DNA of 64,000 nt from Dermatobacter hominis (GTDB lineage Bacteria > Actinomycetota > Acidimicrobiia > Acidimicrobiales > Microtrichaceae), in contig NZ_CP085840.1 of the NCBI RefSeq assembly GCF_020715685.1, positions 62,001 through 126,000 on the forward strand. Reading direction: 5' to 3'. Shown piece by piece: positions 10,400 through 19,013 of this stretch. The translations under genes were made by a program, and so were the position numbers. The first letter of the stretch is position 1. The number at the start of each line of letters is the position of its first letter. Under the pieces are notes generated by a model that was not told the origin of the DNA, searched no databases, and saw only the letters and a program-made list of their open reading frames with translations.

Positions 10400-11548
10400 A
10401 TGGATCCCCTCGCCGCCGTCGACCTCGCCGCCGAGGCGGCCGACGTGGCGATGGCCGGCGCGTCGCTCGTGCTGGCGCTGCTCGGGCTCTGGCTGGTGGT
10501 CGCCGTGCTGCTCTCGGCGATCCGCACGGTCGTGGTGCCTCGGGGCGAGCGGCCGGTGCTCACGTCGATCGTGTTCCTCACGGTCCGGCGGGTGATGGAT
10601 CCGTGGCTGCGGCGCTGCACGCCGGCCCGGCGCGAGCGCCTGCTCCGCCGGTACGCACCCCTGTCGCTGGTCGCGCTCGCTGGTTCGTGGGGGCTGCTCG
10701 TGATCGTCGGCTTCACGCCGGTGCACTGGGCGATGGGCGAGCTCAACTGGATCGACGCGATCCAGGTGTCGGGCTCGTCGCTGACGACCCTCGGCTTCAT
10801 CTCCGCCGAGCCCACGCCGGCCCGGCTCGTCGAGGTGGTCGAGGCCTTCATCGGCCTCGGGCTGGTCGGGCTCCTCATCTCGTTCCTGCCGGCGATCTAC
10901 GCGGCGTACTCCCAGCGGGAGCAGCTGGTGGCCCAGATGGCGAGCCGGGCCGGCGAGCCGCCCAGCGTCGGCACCTTCCTCGCCCGCATGCAGCGGATCC
11001 GTGGCCTCATCAAGCTGGACGACACGTGGGAGGCGTGGGAGGGCTGGTTCGCCGCGATCGAGGAGACCCACACGTCGTACCCCGCCCTCGTGTACTTCCG
11101 CTCGGGCGACGACCGCTCGTGGCTCACCGCCGCCGGGTGCCTGCTCGACTCCGGCTCGGTGTACCTCGCCGCGGTCGACGTCCCGCGCAGCTCCGCCGCC
11201 GCCCTCTGCCTGCGCTCCGGGTTCCTCTGCCTCCGCGAGGTCGCGGACCAGTTCCTCATCCCGTACGACCCCGATCCTGCCCCCGACGACCCGATCTCGA
11301 TCACGCGGGCCGAGTTCGACGCGTGCTGGGACGAGCTCGCGGAGGCCGGCCTGCCGATGGTGGCCGACCGGGACCAGGCGTGGCGCGACTTCGCCGGCTG
11401 GCGCGTCAACTACGACACCGTGCTGCTGTCCCTGTGCGCGCTCGTCGAACCGCCGCCGGCGCCGTGGTCGTCGGACCGGGTCCACCCGGTCCCGCGCCAC
11501 CCGATCCGCCAGGCCCGGGCGCTGCGCCGCGCCGCCCGGTCCACATGA
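10400..11548 (+). CDS. integral membrane protein, ion-channel-like N-terminus
   Basis: 382 aa. Hydrophobic helices lie at about residues 18-42, 91-112 and 150-175. Between the last two, SGSSLTTLGFIS resembles the pore helix and filter loop of two-TM potassium-channel-like proteins, but the canonical TxGYG is absent. The C-terminal about 200 residues are soluble, with two Trp-rich helices. Selectivity and function are unknown. It overlaps the next gene by 4 nt (ATGA at 11545-11548), so the two probably form one unit placed inside the menaquinone block. Confidence 0.75.
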   Translation: MDPLAAVDLAAEAADVAMAGASLVLALLGLWLVVAVLLSAIRTVVVPRGERPVLTSIVFLTVRRVMDPWLRRCTPARRERLLRRYAPLSLVALAGSWGLLVIVGFTPVHWAMGELNWIDAIQVSGSSLTTLGFISAEPTPARLVEVVEAFIGLGLVGLLISFLPAIYAAYSQREQLVAQMASRAGEPPSVGTFLARMQRIRGLIKLDDTWEAWEGWFAAIEETHTSYPALVYFRSGDDRSWLTAAGCLLDSGSVYLAAVDVPRSSAAALCLRSGFLCLREVADQFLIPYDPDPAPDDPISITRAEFDACWDELAEAGLPMVADRDQAWRDFAGWRVNYDTVLLSLCALVEPPPAPWSSDRVHPVPRHPIRQARALRRAARST

Positions 11549-12066
11549 CCGCCGCCGACCACGGCGTGATCGAGATCCGTCCCGGTGCGCCGGCCCGGGC
11601 CCTCTCGGTCCTCGCACCGGTCGTCGCCATCGGGCTCGTGTCGTGGCGGGCGGTCCGCGACGGCCTGGGCTCGGGACCCGACGACCCGGTCCCGCCCTGG
11701 ATCGTCGCGGTGCTGACCGTGCTGTTCGGGTGCTGGCTGGGCTGGCGTGCGCTGACCCAGTGGACCGAGCTCCGGCCGCACGACCTCCGCTGCCGCAACC
11801 TCGTGACGTCGTTCGCTGTCGACTGGGACCGCGTCGAGTCGCTCGTCGTGCTCCGGCGCGGCCCGGTGACCGCGATCGACGTGCGCATCCGCTCGCACCG
11901 CCGGCGGCTGCGCATCGGGGCGGCCACGCGGTTCAGCGGTCACGCGGCGGACGCCGTGCTCGACATGTTCCGCGCCCACCCCGAGGCACGGCGGCTGGTC
12001 CTCGACGACGAGTGGGAGCCCGACGTCCACGACGAGGATCCCGGCGGCGGACCCGCGGCCCCGTAG
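11545..12066 (+). CDS. small membrane protein, PH-like
   Basis: 173 aa. Two hydrophobic segments (about residues 17-35 and 51-68) precede a domain reading WTELRPHDLRCRNL then WDRVESLVVLRRGP, the pattern of bacterial PH (bPH) domains attached to a two-helix anchor. Start ATG 11545 overlaps the preceding stop (ATGA), which argues for coupling. The TAG stop (12064-12066) also forms the first half of the TAGCAT hexamer in front of menA. Function unknown. Confidence 0.78.
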   Translation: MTAADHGVIEIRPGAPARALSVLAPVVAIGLVSWRAVRDGLGSGPDDPVPPWIVAVLTVLFGCWLGWRALTQWTELRPHDLRCRNLVTSFAVDWDRVESLVVLRRGPVTAIDVRIRSHRRRLRIGAATRFSGHAADAVLDMFRAHPEARRLVLDDEWEPDVHDEDPGGGPAAP

Positions 12067-12069
12067 CAT
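12064..12069 (+). promoter_or_regulatory. -10 hexamer TAGCAT for menA, built on the upstream stop codon
   Basis: Its first three bases are the TAG stop of the previous gene; nine nt separate it from the menA ATG. Confidence 0.45.
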
Positions 12070-12078
12070 CGGCGCGCC

Positions 12079-13152
12079 ATGTCTGGATCGAACGCTCCCG
12101 CCGCCGGCCCGCCCACTCGACCGCCGCTGCCGACGAACTGGCGCAAGTGGATCCTCGGCGCCCGGCCTCGGACGCTGCCCGCCGCCGTCGCCCCGGTCCT
12201 CGTCGGGACCGCCGCCGCGGCCGGTGTGTGCGCCAACCCGACAGGCATCGACGGGGTCACCAGTTGCCTCGCCGTCGGGCGGGCCGTGTGGGACCGCAGC
12301 GGACTGCTCCACAACTACGCCCCGAACAGCGGCGTCGCGTTCTCACCGGAGCTCGACGGCTCCGCCAAGGGCCTCACCTGGTGGGTGTTCCTGTGCGCCC
12401 TGGGCGTGGCGCTGTTCGTCCAGATCGCGACCAACTACGCGAACGACTACAGCGACGGGAAGCGGGGCACCGACGACCCGGGAGCGCGGGTCGGGCCGCC
12501 CCGGCTCGTGGGCAACGGGCTGGCCACGCCGGGCGAGGTCAAGCGGGCGATGCTCGTCGCCTTCGGGCTCACGGCGCTGTGCGGGCTGCCGCTCGTGCTG
12601 TTCGTCGACTGGCGGCTCGTGTTCGTCGGCCTCGCCGCCATCGCCGCCGGTTGGTTCTACACGGGCGGGTCGCGGCCGTACGGCTACGCCGGGTTCGGCG
12701 AGGTGTTCGTCTTCGTCTTCTTCGGGCTCGTCGCCACGGTCGGCTCCTACTACGTCCAGACGTTGCAGATCGATTGGCTGCCGGTCGTGGCCGGCGCGGC
12801 GATGGGCTGCCTCGCCACCGCACTGCTGGTCGTGAACAACCTGCGCGACATCCCCGGCGACACCGAGGTCGGGAAGCGGACCCTGGCCGTCCGCCTCGGC
12901 GACAGGAACACCCGTGGCCTCTACGTGGTGCTCGTCGTGATCCCGTTCGTGCTGCTGCCGTTCATGGCGGGGCTGGGGGAGCGGCCGCTCGCCGCGATCG
13001 CGTTCGTGGCGCTGGTCCTCGCCCGACGACCGGTCGTCGCCGTGCTGAGCGGCGCGAAGGGCCCGCAGCTGATCGCAGTGCTGGGCGACACGGGGAAGGT
13101 CCAGATGGTCTACGGCCTGCTCGTCGCGATCGGGTTCCTCGTCGGCGGCTGA
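12079..13152 (+). CDS. menA: 1,4-dihydroxy-2-naphthoate polyprenyltransferase
   Basis: 357 aa UbiA-family membrane enzyme that prenylates and decarboxylates DHNA to demethylmenaquinone. First Asp-rich motif ATNYANDYSDGKRGTDD (about residue 118), second NNLRDIPGDTEVGKRTLAV (about residue 254), with about eight hydrophobic helices. The N-terminus carries an extra loop (about residues 50-95, ANPTGIDGVTSC and onward) not typical of MenA, possibly extracytoplasmic. Start ATG 12079 is preceded by TAGCAT. Convergent with the hydrolase gene. Confidence 0.94.
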   Translation: MSGSNAPAAGPPTRPPLPTNWRKWILGARPRTLPAAVAPVLVGTAAAAGVCANPTGIDGVTSCLAVGRAVWDRSGLLHNYAPNSGVAFSPELDGSAKGLTWWVFLCALGVALFVQIATNYANDYSDGKRGTDDPGARVGPPRLVGNGLATPGEVKRAMLVAFGLTALCGLPLVLFVDWRLVFVGLAAIAAGWFYTGGSRPYGYAGFGEVFVFVFFGLVATVGSYYVQTLQIDWLPVVAGAAMGCLATALLVVNNLRDIPGDTEVGKRTLAVRLGDRNTRGLYVVLVVIPFVLLPFMAGLGERPLAAIAFVALVLARRPVVAVLSGAKGPQLIAVLGDTGKVQMVYGLLVAIGFLVGG

Positions 13153-13189
13153 CCCGACGGACCCGGCCCGGGTCGGCCGGCACAGCGGG

Positions 13190-14008
13190 TCAGGCGTACC
13201 AGCGGGGGGCGGGGTCGAGCTGGCGCGCCGCGGTGAGCGGGACCAGCCGGTCGCAGAACGGGAGCATGGCCTGGGCGACCGCATCGGGCTGCTCGAGGTG
13301 GGCGGCGTGGCCCGCGTCGGTCACGACGGCGACCTCGGCTGCGGGCAGCGCCCGCCCCAGCTCCTCGGCCAGCGCCGTGAACTTCGGGTCCCGCTCGCCG
13401 CTCAGGCACAGCACGGGCACGGTGATCTCGTCGAGGCGGTCCCACAGGGGCGCCATCGAGCCCGTCCCGGCGTGGCGCAGGCTGCCGGCCAGCCCGGCCG
13501 CGGTGTTCCGCCGCCGCTCCTCCGCGAAGCGGGCCCACTCGGGCAGGCCGGCGAAGAGCGGGCCGGCCAGCCACTCGTCGAGGAAGCGGTCGACGCCCAC
13601 GGCCTCGACGTGGTCCGCCAGCTCGCGGTCCCTCGCGGCCCGCTCGGCGCGCTCGGCGTCGTCGCGGATGCCGGCCGTCGCTCCGACCAGCACCAGGCCC
13701 GACACCACCTCGGGATGCGCGAGGGCGACGTGCAGGGCGACCCGGCCGCCGAAGGAGTAGCCGAACCACACCGAGGGGCCGTCGAGCGTGGGGCCGATGG
13801 CGGTGGCCAGGTGCGAGGCCGTGGCCCAGAGGTCCTTCCCGGCCAGCCGGGTGGCGTCGCCGTGGCCCGGCAGATCGGGCCGGAGGACCGAGTGGGTGGG
13901 CGCGAGCGCGTCGGCGACGGGGCCGAGGCAGCCGCCCGTCTGGGTGAAGCCGTGGAGCATGACGACCGAGGAGCGGGGCGTTCCATTCGGGTCGGGCACG
14001 GTGCTCAC
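13190..14008 (-). CDS. menH: alpha/beta hydrolase, MenH-like (SHCHC synthase candidate)
   Basis: 272 aa from GTG 14008 (VSTVPDPNGTPRSSVVMLHGF); an upstream ATG at 14068 would add 20 low-complexity residues. Features: oxyanion loop HGFTQTGG, nucleophile elbow GYSFGGR, acid in SGERDPKF and His in DAGHAAHLE. MenH releases pyruvate from SEPHCHC to give SHCHC. Its position beside and divergent from menD supports the call, but MenH is hard to separate from general hydrolases by sequence alone. Confidence 0.78.
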   Translation of the reverse strand: MSTVPDPNGTPRSSVVMLHGFTQTGGCLGPVADALAPTHSVLRPDLPGHGDATRLAGKDLWATASHLATAIGPTLDGPSVWFGYSFGGRVALHVALAHPEVVSGLVLVGATAGIRDDAERAERAARDRELADHVEAVGVDRFLDEWLAGPLFAGLPEWARFAEERRRNTAAGLAGSLRHAGTGSMAPLWDRLDEITVPVLCLSGERDPKFTALAEELGRALPAAEVAVVTDAGHAAHLEQPDAVAQAMLPFCDRLVPLTAARQLDPAPRWYA

Positions 14009-14094
14009 CGTAGGCTGGCCCGTCGCCGTCGTCCGCCCGCGACCACCCCGGTGGCCGTGGGCGGGCACCGCCCCGACGGCGCCCGCAAGGACCC

Positions 14095-15966
14095 ATGACC
14101 GAACGAGCCTTCCCGACCGAACCGCCCGCGGCCGGTGCCCCCACTGCGCCGGGTGCTCCGGACGCCGCCCCGGACGCGCCGCCCGCCGATCCCGCCGACG
14201 TCGCCGCGACCTACTGCGCCACGCTCGTCGACGAGTGGCGCCGCCTCGGCCTGACCGACGCCGTCGTGTCGCCCGGCTCGCGGTCGACCCCGCTCGCCGT
14301 GGCCATCGCGGAGCAGCCCGGCCTGCGGGTCCACGTCGTCCACGACGAGCGCTCCGCCGCCTTCACCGCCCTCGGGCTGGGCATCGCCTCCGGTCGCCCC
14401 GCCGTGCTCCTGTGCACCAGCGGCACCGCCGCGGCCAACTTCCACCCCGCCGTGGTGGAGGCGCACCAGGCGGCCGTGCCGGTGCTGGTCGTGACGGCGG
14501 ACCGGCCGCCCGAGCTGCAGGGCGTCGGCGCGCCGCAGACGATCGACCAGCGCGACCTGTACGGCTCGGCCGTCCGCTGGTACTGCGAGCCCGGCCCCGC
14601 CGCCGCCGAGGGCTCGGCGTGGTGGCGCGACCTGGCCCGGGACTCCTGGGTCCGCACGCTCGGCACCACGCCGGGGCCCGTCCACCTGGACCTCGCCTTC
14701 CGCGAACCGCTCCTCGGCACGCCCGGACCGCTCCCTCCGGCGCGCGAGCCGCTGCCCGCGCCGACGCCCGGGGCGTCCTGGGGGGTCGTCGACGAGGAGC
14801 TGGGCCGGCTCGTGGGCGCCCTGTCGGGCCGTCGCGGCATGGTCGTCGCCGGCGCCCGCGCCGCGGTCGACGAGCCCGACGCCGAGGCGGTGCTCGGACT
14901 CGCCGAGCGGCTCGGGTGGCCGGTCCTCGCCGATGCCCCGTCGGGCTGCCGGCGCGGGCACCCGTCGGTCGTGACCACCGCCGACCTGCTGCTGCGCCAC
15001 GGCCCGTTCGCCGACGCCCACCGGCCCGAGTTCGTGCTCCGCCTGGGCGGCCTGCACGCCTCGCGGGTGCTGAACGAGTGGCTGGCGCGGTCGGGCGCGG
15101 TCCAGGTCGGCGTCGACCGCTTCGGTCTCGTCCCCGACCCCGACCACCTGCTCGCCCGTGCGCTGCCGGCCGACCCGGCCGAGGTCTGCCGCCAGCTCGG
15201 CGCCGGCACCGCGGCCCCGGCGCCCGAGGCGTGGACCACGGCGTGGCGAGCGGCCGAGACCACCGCCCGGGGCGCGCTCGACGAGGTGCTCGGCGCCGGC
15301 GGCACGGCGTCCGAGCCGGCGACGGCGCTCGACGCGCTCGCCGCCGTCCCGCCCGGCGGCGTGCTCGTGACGTCCTCGTCGATGCCCGTGCGCGACCTCG
15401 AGTGGTTCGCCCCGGCCTGCGACGACGTCCGGGTCGTCGCCAACCGCGGCGCGAACGGCATCGACGGCGTCACCTCCACCGCCGTCGGCGTGGCGCTGAC
15501 CTGGACGCCCACCGTGCTGCTCACCGGCGACATCGCCTTCCTGCACGACTCCAGCGCCCTCATCGGGCTGGCCCGGCGGGGCGTCAACCTGGCGATCGTC
15601 GTCGTCGACAACGACGGCGGCGGCATCTTCAGCTTCCTGCCCCAGGCCGAGCGCCTGGCCGAGGAGCGGTTCGAGCAGCTCTTCGGCACGCCGCACGGCA
15701 TCGACGTGGTGGCGGTCGCGGAGGCGCACGGCGTGCCGGCCGAGCGGGTCACGAGCCGGGCCGGCCTCCAGGCCGCGCTGAGCGGCGCCGCCATGCGGGG
15801 CGGTCCCCGGGTGATCGCCGTGCGGTCCGACCGGACCGAGAACGTGGCCGTGCACCGGCGCCTCCAGGACGCCGTGGCCGCCGCCCTCGCCCGCGCCGCC
15901 GGGACGGCGGACGAGGGCCCCGCCCAGGTGGAACGGGCGGACGGCAGCGGTAACGTCGAGTCCTGA
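14095..15966 (+). CDS. menD: 2-succinyl-5-enolpyruvyl-6-hydroxy-3-cyclohexene-1-carboxylate synthase
   Basis: 623 aa ThDP enzyme that adds 2-oxoglutarate-derived succinic semialdehyde to isochorismate. After a Pro/Ala-rich N-terminal tail (about 40 residues) come the SPGSRSTPLAVA motif, the VHDERSAAFTALGLG ThDP glutamate helix, and the C-terminal ThDP/Mg motif from GDIAFLHDS to VVVDNDGGGIFSFLPQ. AAGGA (14087-14091) serves as ribosome binding site. Its stop overlaps the next start by one base (TGATG), and a TAACGT hexamer sits inside its last codons. Confidence 0.96.
   Translation: MTERAFPTEPPAAGAPTAPGAPDAAPDAPPADPADVAATYCATLVDEWRRLGLTDAVVSPGSRSTPLAVAIAEQPGLRVHVVHDERSAAFTALGLGIASGRPAVLLCTSGTAAANFHPAVVEAHQAAVPVLVVTADRPPELQGVGAPQTIDQRDLYGSAVRWYCEPGPAAAEGSAWWRDLARDSWVRTLGTTPGPVHLDLAFREPLLGTPGPLPPAREPLPAPTPGASWGVVDEELGRLVGALSGRRGMVVAGARAAVDEPDAEAVLGLAERLGWPVLADAPSGCRRGHPSVVTTADLLLRHGPFADAHRPEFVLRLGGLHASRVLNEWLARSGAVQVGVDRFGLVPDPDHLLARALPADPAEVCRQLGAGTAAPAPEAWTTAWRAAETTARGALDEVLGAGGTASEPATALDALAAVPPGGVLVTSSSMPVRDLEWFAPACDDVRVVANRGANGIDGVTSTAVGVALTWTPTVLLTGDIAFLHDSSALIGLARRGVNLAIVVVDNDGGGIFSFLPQAERLAEERFEQLFGTPHGIDVVAVAEAHGVPAERVTSRAGLQAALSGAAMRGGPRVIAVRSDRTENVAVHRRLQDAVAAALARAAGTADEGPAQVERADGSGNVES
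15951..15956 (+). promoter_or_regulatory. -10 hexamer TAACGT inside the end of menD
   Basis: Nine nt before ATG 15966. It would allow internal, near-leaderless transcription of the hydrolase besides read-through from menD. Confidence 0.4.
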
Positions 15967-17006
15967 TGAGCACCTCGGGAGGGAAGCCGGGCGGCGAGCA
16001 CCCCGACGACGCAGTCGTCGACGCGACCGGTGCCGTCGAGTTCGACGGGCCGCCGATCGTCGAGATCGTGGAGGCGATCAAGCGCGAGGGGGCGCCGATC
16101 CCGCGTCGCGTCGGCCAGAGCGTGGTCGGCGAGGACCGCGTGCTCGGCTGGGCCGAGTTCGGCCACCCCGACGGCGACCCGGTCCTGTGGTTCCACGGCA
16201 CGCCCGGCGCCCGCACCCAGGTGCCGCCCAGCATCCACCAGGCCGCCCTGCAGCGGGGCTTCCGGATCATCACCGTCGAGCGACCCGGCACCGGCGTGTC
16301 GACCGACCACCGCTACGAGCGCATCCTCGACTTCGCGCCCGACATCGAGGTGCTCGCCGACGACCTCGGGCTCGACCGCTTCGCCGTCGTCGGGCTCTCC
16401 GGCGGAGGGCCCTACACCCTCGCCGTCGCCCACCACATGCCCGAGCGGGTCGTCGTGGCGACGCTGCTCGGCGGCATGGGCCCGACCCGGGGCCCCGACG
16501 CCGTGTGGTCCTACACCCGCGTCATGCGCTTCGTCGCGCCGGCGTTCGAGGTGCTGCGCACGCCGGTCGGCTCGGTGCTCGCCTTCGTCATCGACGTGCT
16601 CACCCCCGTCGCCGATCCGGTGTTCAACGCCTACGTCGCGCTGCTGGGGTTCGCCGACAAGCCCGTGCTCCGCGATCCGCAGTTCCGCGCGATGTTCCTC
16701 CAGGACATCCTCGGGGCCCACGAGATCCGCTCCGTCGCCCACGACATGGCGCTGTTCAGCCGCCACTGGGGCTTCACGCTCGACCAGGTCCAGGCGCCGG
16801 TCATCGTGTGGCAGGGCCTGAACGACACGATCGTCCCGCCGAGCCACGGGCACCACCAGGCGGCCCGCCTGCCCCGCGGCGAGCTGCGCGTCCGCCCGGG
16901 CGAGGGCCACTTCGCCGGCTTCGCCGACGTGACCACGGTGCTCGACCGCCTGCGCGACGCGTGGGCCGACGAGACGAGCACCCCCGTCGGGGCCGCCGAC
17001 CTCTGA
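15966..17006 (+). CDS. alpha/beta hydrolase
   Basis: 346 aa. After about 50 residues without similarity comes an alpha/beta hydrolase core: WFHGTPGARTQVPP oxyanion region, GLSGGGPYTLAV nucleophile elbow (Ser about residue 143), acidic residue near WQGLNDTIVP and His in GEGHFAG. It is closest in style to epoxide-hydrolase or proline-iminopeptidase-like esterases. Its start codon shares one base with the menD stop. Whether it takes part in menaquinone synthesis is not shown; a second MenH-like candidate already lies upstream. Confidence 0.88.
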   Translation: MSTSGGKPGGEHPDDAVVDATGAVEFDGPPIVEIVEAIKREGAPIPRRVGQSVVGEDRVLGWAEFGHPDGDPVLWFHGTPGARTQVPPSIHQAALQRGFRIITVERPGTGVSTDHRYERILDFAPDIEVLADDLGLDRFAVVGLSGGGPYTLAVAHHMPERVVVATLLGGMGPTRGPDAVWSYTRVMRFVAPAFEVLRTPVGSVLAFVIDVLTPVADPVFNAYVALLGFADKPVLRDPQFRAMFLQDILGAHEIRSVAHDMALFSRHWGFTLDQVQAPVIVWQGLNDTIVPPSHGHHQAARLPRGELRVRPGEGHFAGFADVTTVLDRLRDAWADETSTPVGAADL

Positions 17007-17042
17007 CGCCGAGGCGTCCCCAGGTCAGGGGTGGCCCCGTGC

Positions 17043-18248
17043 TCAGACGCGGGTGAGGGCGCTGAGCACGGCCTGGGCCTTGGCCCGGGTCTCCTCGAGC
17101 TCGGCCTCCGGGTCGGACTCGGCGACCACGCCGACGCCGGCGAAGAGCCGCGCCTCGGCCCCGTCGAGCTGGACGCCGCGGATGCCGACGCCGAACACGC
17201 CGTTGCCCGCTGCGTCGACCCACCCGACCGGTCCGGCGTAGCGGCCCCGGTCGACGCCCTCGAGCTCGGCCTGCAGCGCGAGCGCCTCGGCCCGGGGCCA
17301 GCCGCCGACGGCCGGCGTCGGGTGGAGCGCGGCGACGAGCTCGAGCACCGACGGCTCGGGCTGCGACAGCCGGCCCTCGACCAGCGAGGCGAGGTGCTGG
17401 ACCGGCCCGGCGGCGACGATCGACGGCTCGGGCTCGGCGTCGAGGTACGAGCACCAGGGCAGCAGCGTGTCGTGGACCATGTCGATGGTGATCTGGTGCT
17501 CGACCCGGTTCTTGTGGCTGCCGAGCAGCTCGCCCGCCCGGCGGGCGTCCGCGTCGGGGTCACCGGTGCGCGGCAGGGTCCCGGCCATGGGGTGCGCGCG
17601 CACGACGTCGCCGATGCGCGACACGAGCAGCTCGGGCGTGGCGCCCACGAAGCCGTCGACCGAGTAGGCGAACGACGCCGGCGCGGCCCTGCGCATCCGC
17701 CGCAGCAGCGTCGGCGCGTCGAACGGCCCGTCGCCGGTCACCGTGATCTCCCGGGCCAGCACGACCTTGGTGAGCGCGCCCTGCCGGATGTGCTGGACGG
17801 CGCGGACGACGCCGTGCACCCACTGCCCGACGCGCCCGCCCTCGACGACGACGGTCCCGGGCTGGCGGTGCGGCGCCACGTCGTCGCCGATCAGCTCGTG
17901 GGTCGGGATGCCGGGGCCCTCGATCCGCGTGGTCCAGCGGTCGCCGTCGGACGTGCGGCCGTGGAGGAACGCCGGGACGACGAGCGTCGCGGCGGACCGG
18001 CGGTCGTAGGGGAGCGCGCCGAACGCGACCGGACCTCGACCGGGCGCCTGCGGACCCTCGTGCGCGATGGCCTCGAGCGCCTTGGCGACCACGCCGACGT
18101 GGTCCGGCCACGGCGCCGGCACCTCGATCCGGAGCGCCTCGCCGGTGCCCCAGAGGCTGCGACGGGGCGACGAGAACGCGACAGCGGCCACGCCCGGCGG
18201 CGGCAGCTCGTCGACCGGATCGCCCGGTTCGGTACGGGCGGTCGGCAT
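17043..18248 (-). CDS. menF: isochorismate synthase (MenF-type)
   Basis: 401 aa chorismate-utilising enzyme. The C-terminal half has the family core: LTKVVLAREITV, ATPELLVSR, MAGTLPRTGDPD, SHKNRVEHQITIDMV, LHPTPAVGG, and the YAGPVGW and FGVGIRGVQLDG strands. It converts chorismate to isochorismate, the first step to menaquinone. Its ATG (18248) overlaps the menG stop by one base, so menG and menF are coupled. Salicylate or siderophore isochorismate synthases look alike; the neighbours favour MenF. Confidence 0.93.
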   Translation of the reverse strand: MPTARTEPGDPVDELPPPGVAAVAFSSPRRSLWGTGEALRIEVPAPWPDHVGVVAKALEAIAHEGPQAPGRGPVAFGALPYDRRSAATLVVPAFLHGRTSDGDRWTTRIEGPGIPTHELIGDDVAPHRQPGTVVVEGGRVGQWVHGVVRAVQHIRQGALTKVVLAREITVTGDGPFDAPTLLRRMRRAAPASFAYSVDGFVGATPELLVSRIGDVVRAHPMAGTLPRTGDPDADARRAGELLGSHKNRVEHQITIDMVHDTLLPWCSYLDAEPEPSIVAAGPVQHLASLVEGRLSQPEPSVLELVAALHPTPAVGGWPRAEALALQAELEGVDRGRYAGPVGWVDAAGNGVFGVGIRGVQLDGAEARLFAGVGVVAESDPEAELEETRAKAQAVLSALTRV

Positions 18249-19000
18249 CAGCCCAGCACCCGGGTCGCGGTGATCAGCTGCGCGATCCCGCCCGACAGGA
18301 GCGACCGGTCGACGTCGCGGAACCCGCAGCGCTCGACCATCGAGACGAGCTCGGGCGGCTCGGGCAGGTAGGCCACCGAGCGGGGCAGGTACGAGTACGC
18401 CTGCCCGTCCGACAGCAGCCCGCCGATGACCGGCACGACCTTGCCGAAGTAGATGCCGTGGCCCCAGCGCATGATCGGGTTGGGCGGTTCGGCGACCTCG
18501 AGCAGGGCCATCCGCCCGCCGGGCCGGATCACCCTCCCGAGCTCGGCGATCGTCGCCTCGAGGTCGGTGAAGTTGCGCAGCGCGAACCCGCAGGTGGCAC
18601 CGTCGACCGACCCGTCGGCGAAGGGCAGCGCCACGCCGTCGGCCTGCACGCGGGAGAACGGCACCGGCGCAGCCGCCAGCATCCCGAAGCTGAGGTCGGC
18701 GCCCACCGGCACGAGGCCGCGCAACGCCATCTCGGCCGACAGGTCACCGGTCCCGCTGGCCAGGTCCACGACCGTCGCCCCGGGCGCCAGCCCGAGCAGG
18801 TCGACGGTGCGGCGGCGCCAGCCCACATCCATCCGGAACGTCATGATCCGGTTCACCAGGTCGTAGCGGGGGGCGATCGTGTCGAACAGCGCCTGGACCG
18901 ACGCCGTCTTGTCGGCACCGGTCGGCAGCGGCTCGTCGGCCCGGGGGATGAGCGCAGCGCGATCGGGGGCGGGGCCGGCGTCGGAGGTGGGGGAGGCCAT
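18248..19000 (-). CDS. menG: demethylmenaquinone methyltransferase
   Basis: 250 aa, UbiE/COQ5 family, SAM-dependent. Motifs: FDTIAPRYDLVNRIMTFRMD (family signature 1), VVDLASGTGDLSAEMA (SAM motif I) and the signature GATCGFALRNFTDLEATIAE. It methylates demethylmenaquinone, the last step. The ATG is preceded by TAGCCT (19008-19013) with a 7-nt gap; the TAG of this hexamer is the stop codon of the upstream HAD gene. A promoter private to menG-menF therefore seems likely. Confidence 0.95.
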   Translation of the reverse strand: MASPTSDAGPAPDRAALIPRADEPLPTGADKTASVQALFDTIAPRYDLVNRIMTFRMDVGWRRRTVDLLGLAPGATVVDLASGTGDLSAEMALRGLVPVGADLSFGMLAAAPVPFSRVQADGVALPFADGSVDGATCGFALRNFTDLEATIAELGRVIRPGGRMALLEVAEPPNPIMRWGHGIYFGKVVPVIGGLLSDGQAYSYLPRSVAYLPEPPELVSMVERCGFRDVDRSLLSGGIAQLITATRVLG

Positions 19001-19007
19001 CGCTCGC

Positions 19008-19013
19008 AGGCTA
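19008..19013 (-). promoter_or_regulatory. -10 hexamer TAGCCT for menG, built on the HAD stop codon
   Basis: Seven nt before the menG ATG; bases 19011-19013 are also the TAG stop of the upstream gene. Confidence 0.5.

Noticed and set aside
13160-13176. GACCCGGCCCGGGTC as a terminator between menA and the hydrolase
   Set aside because: The arms leave a single-base centre, so the hairpin would lose its inner pairs; such GC palindromes are expected by chance here.
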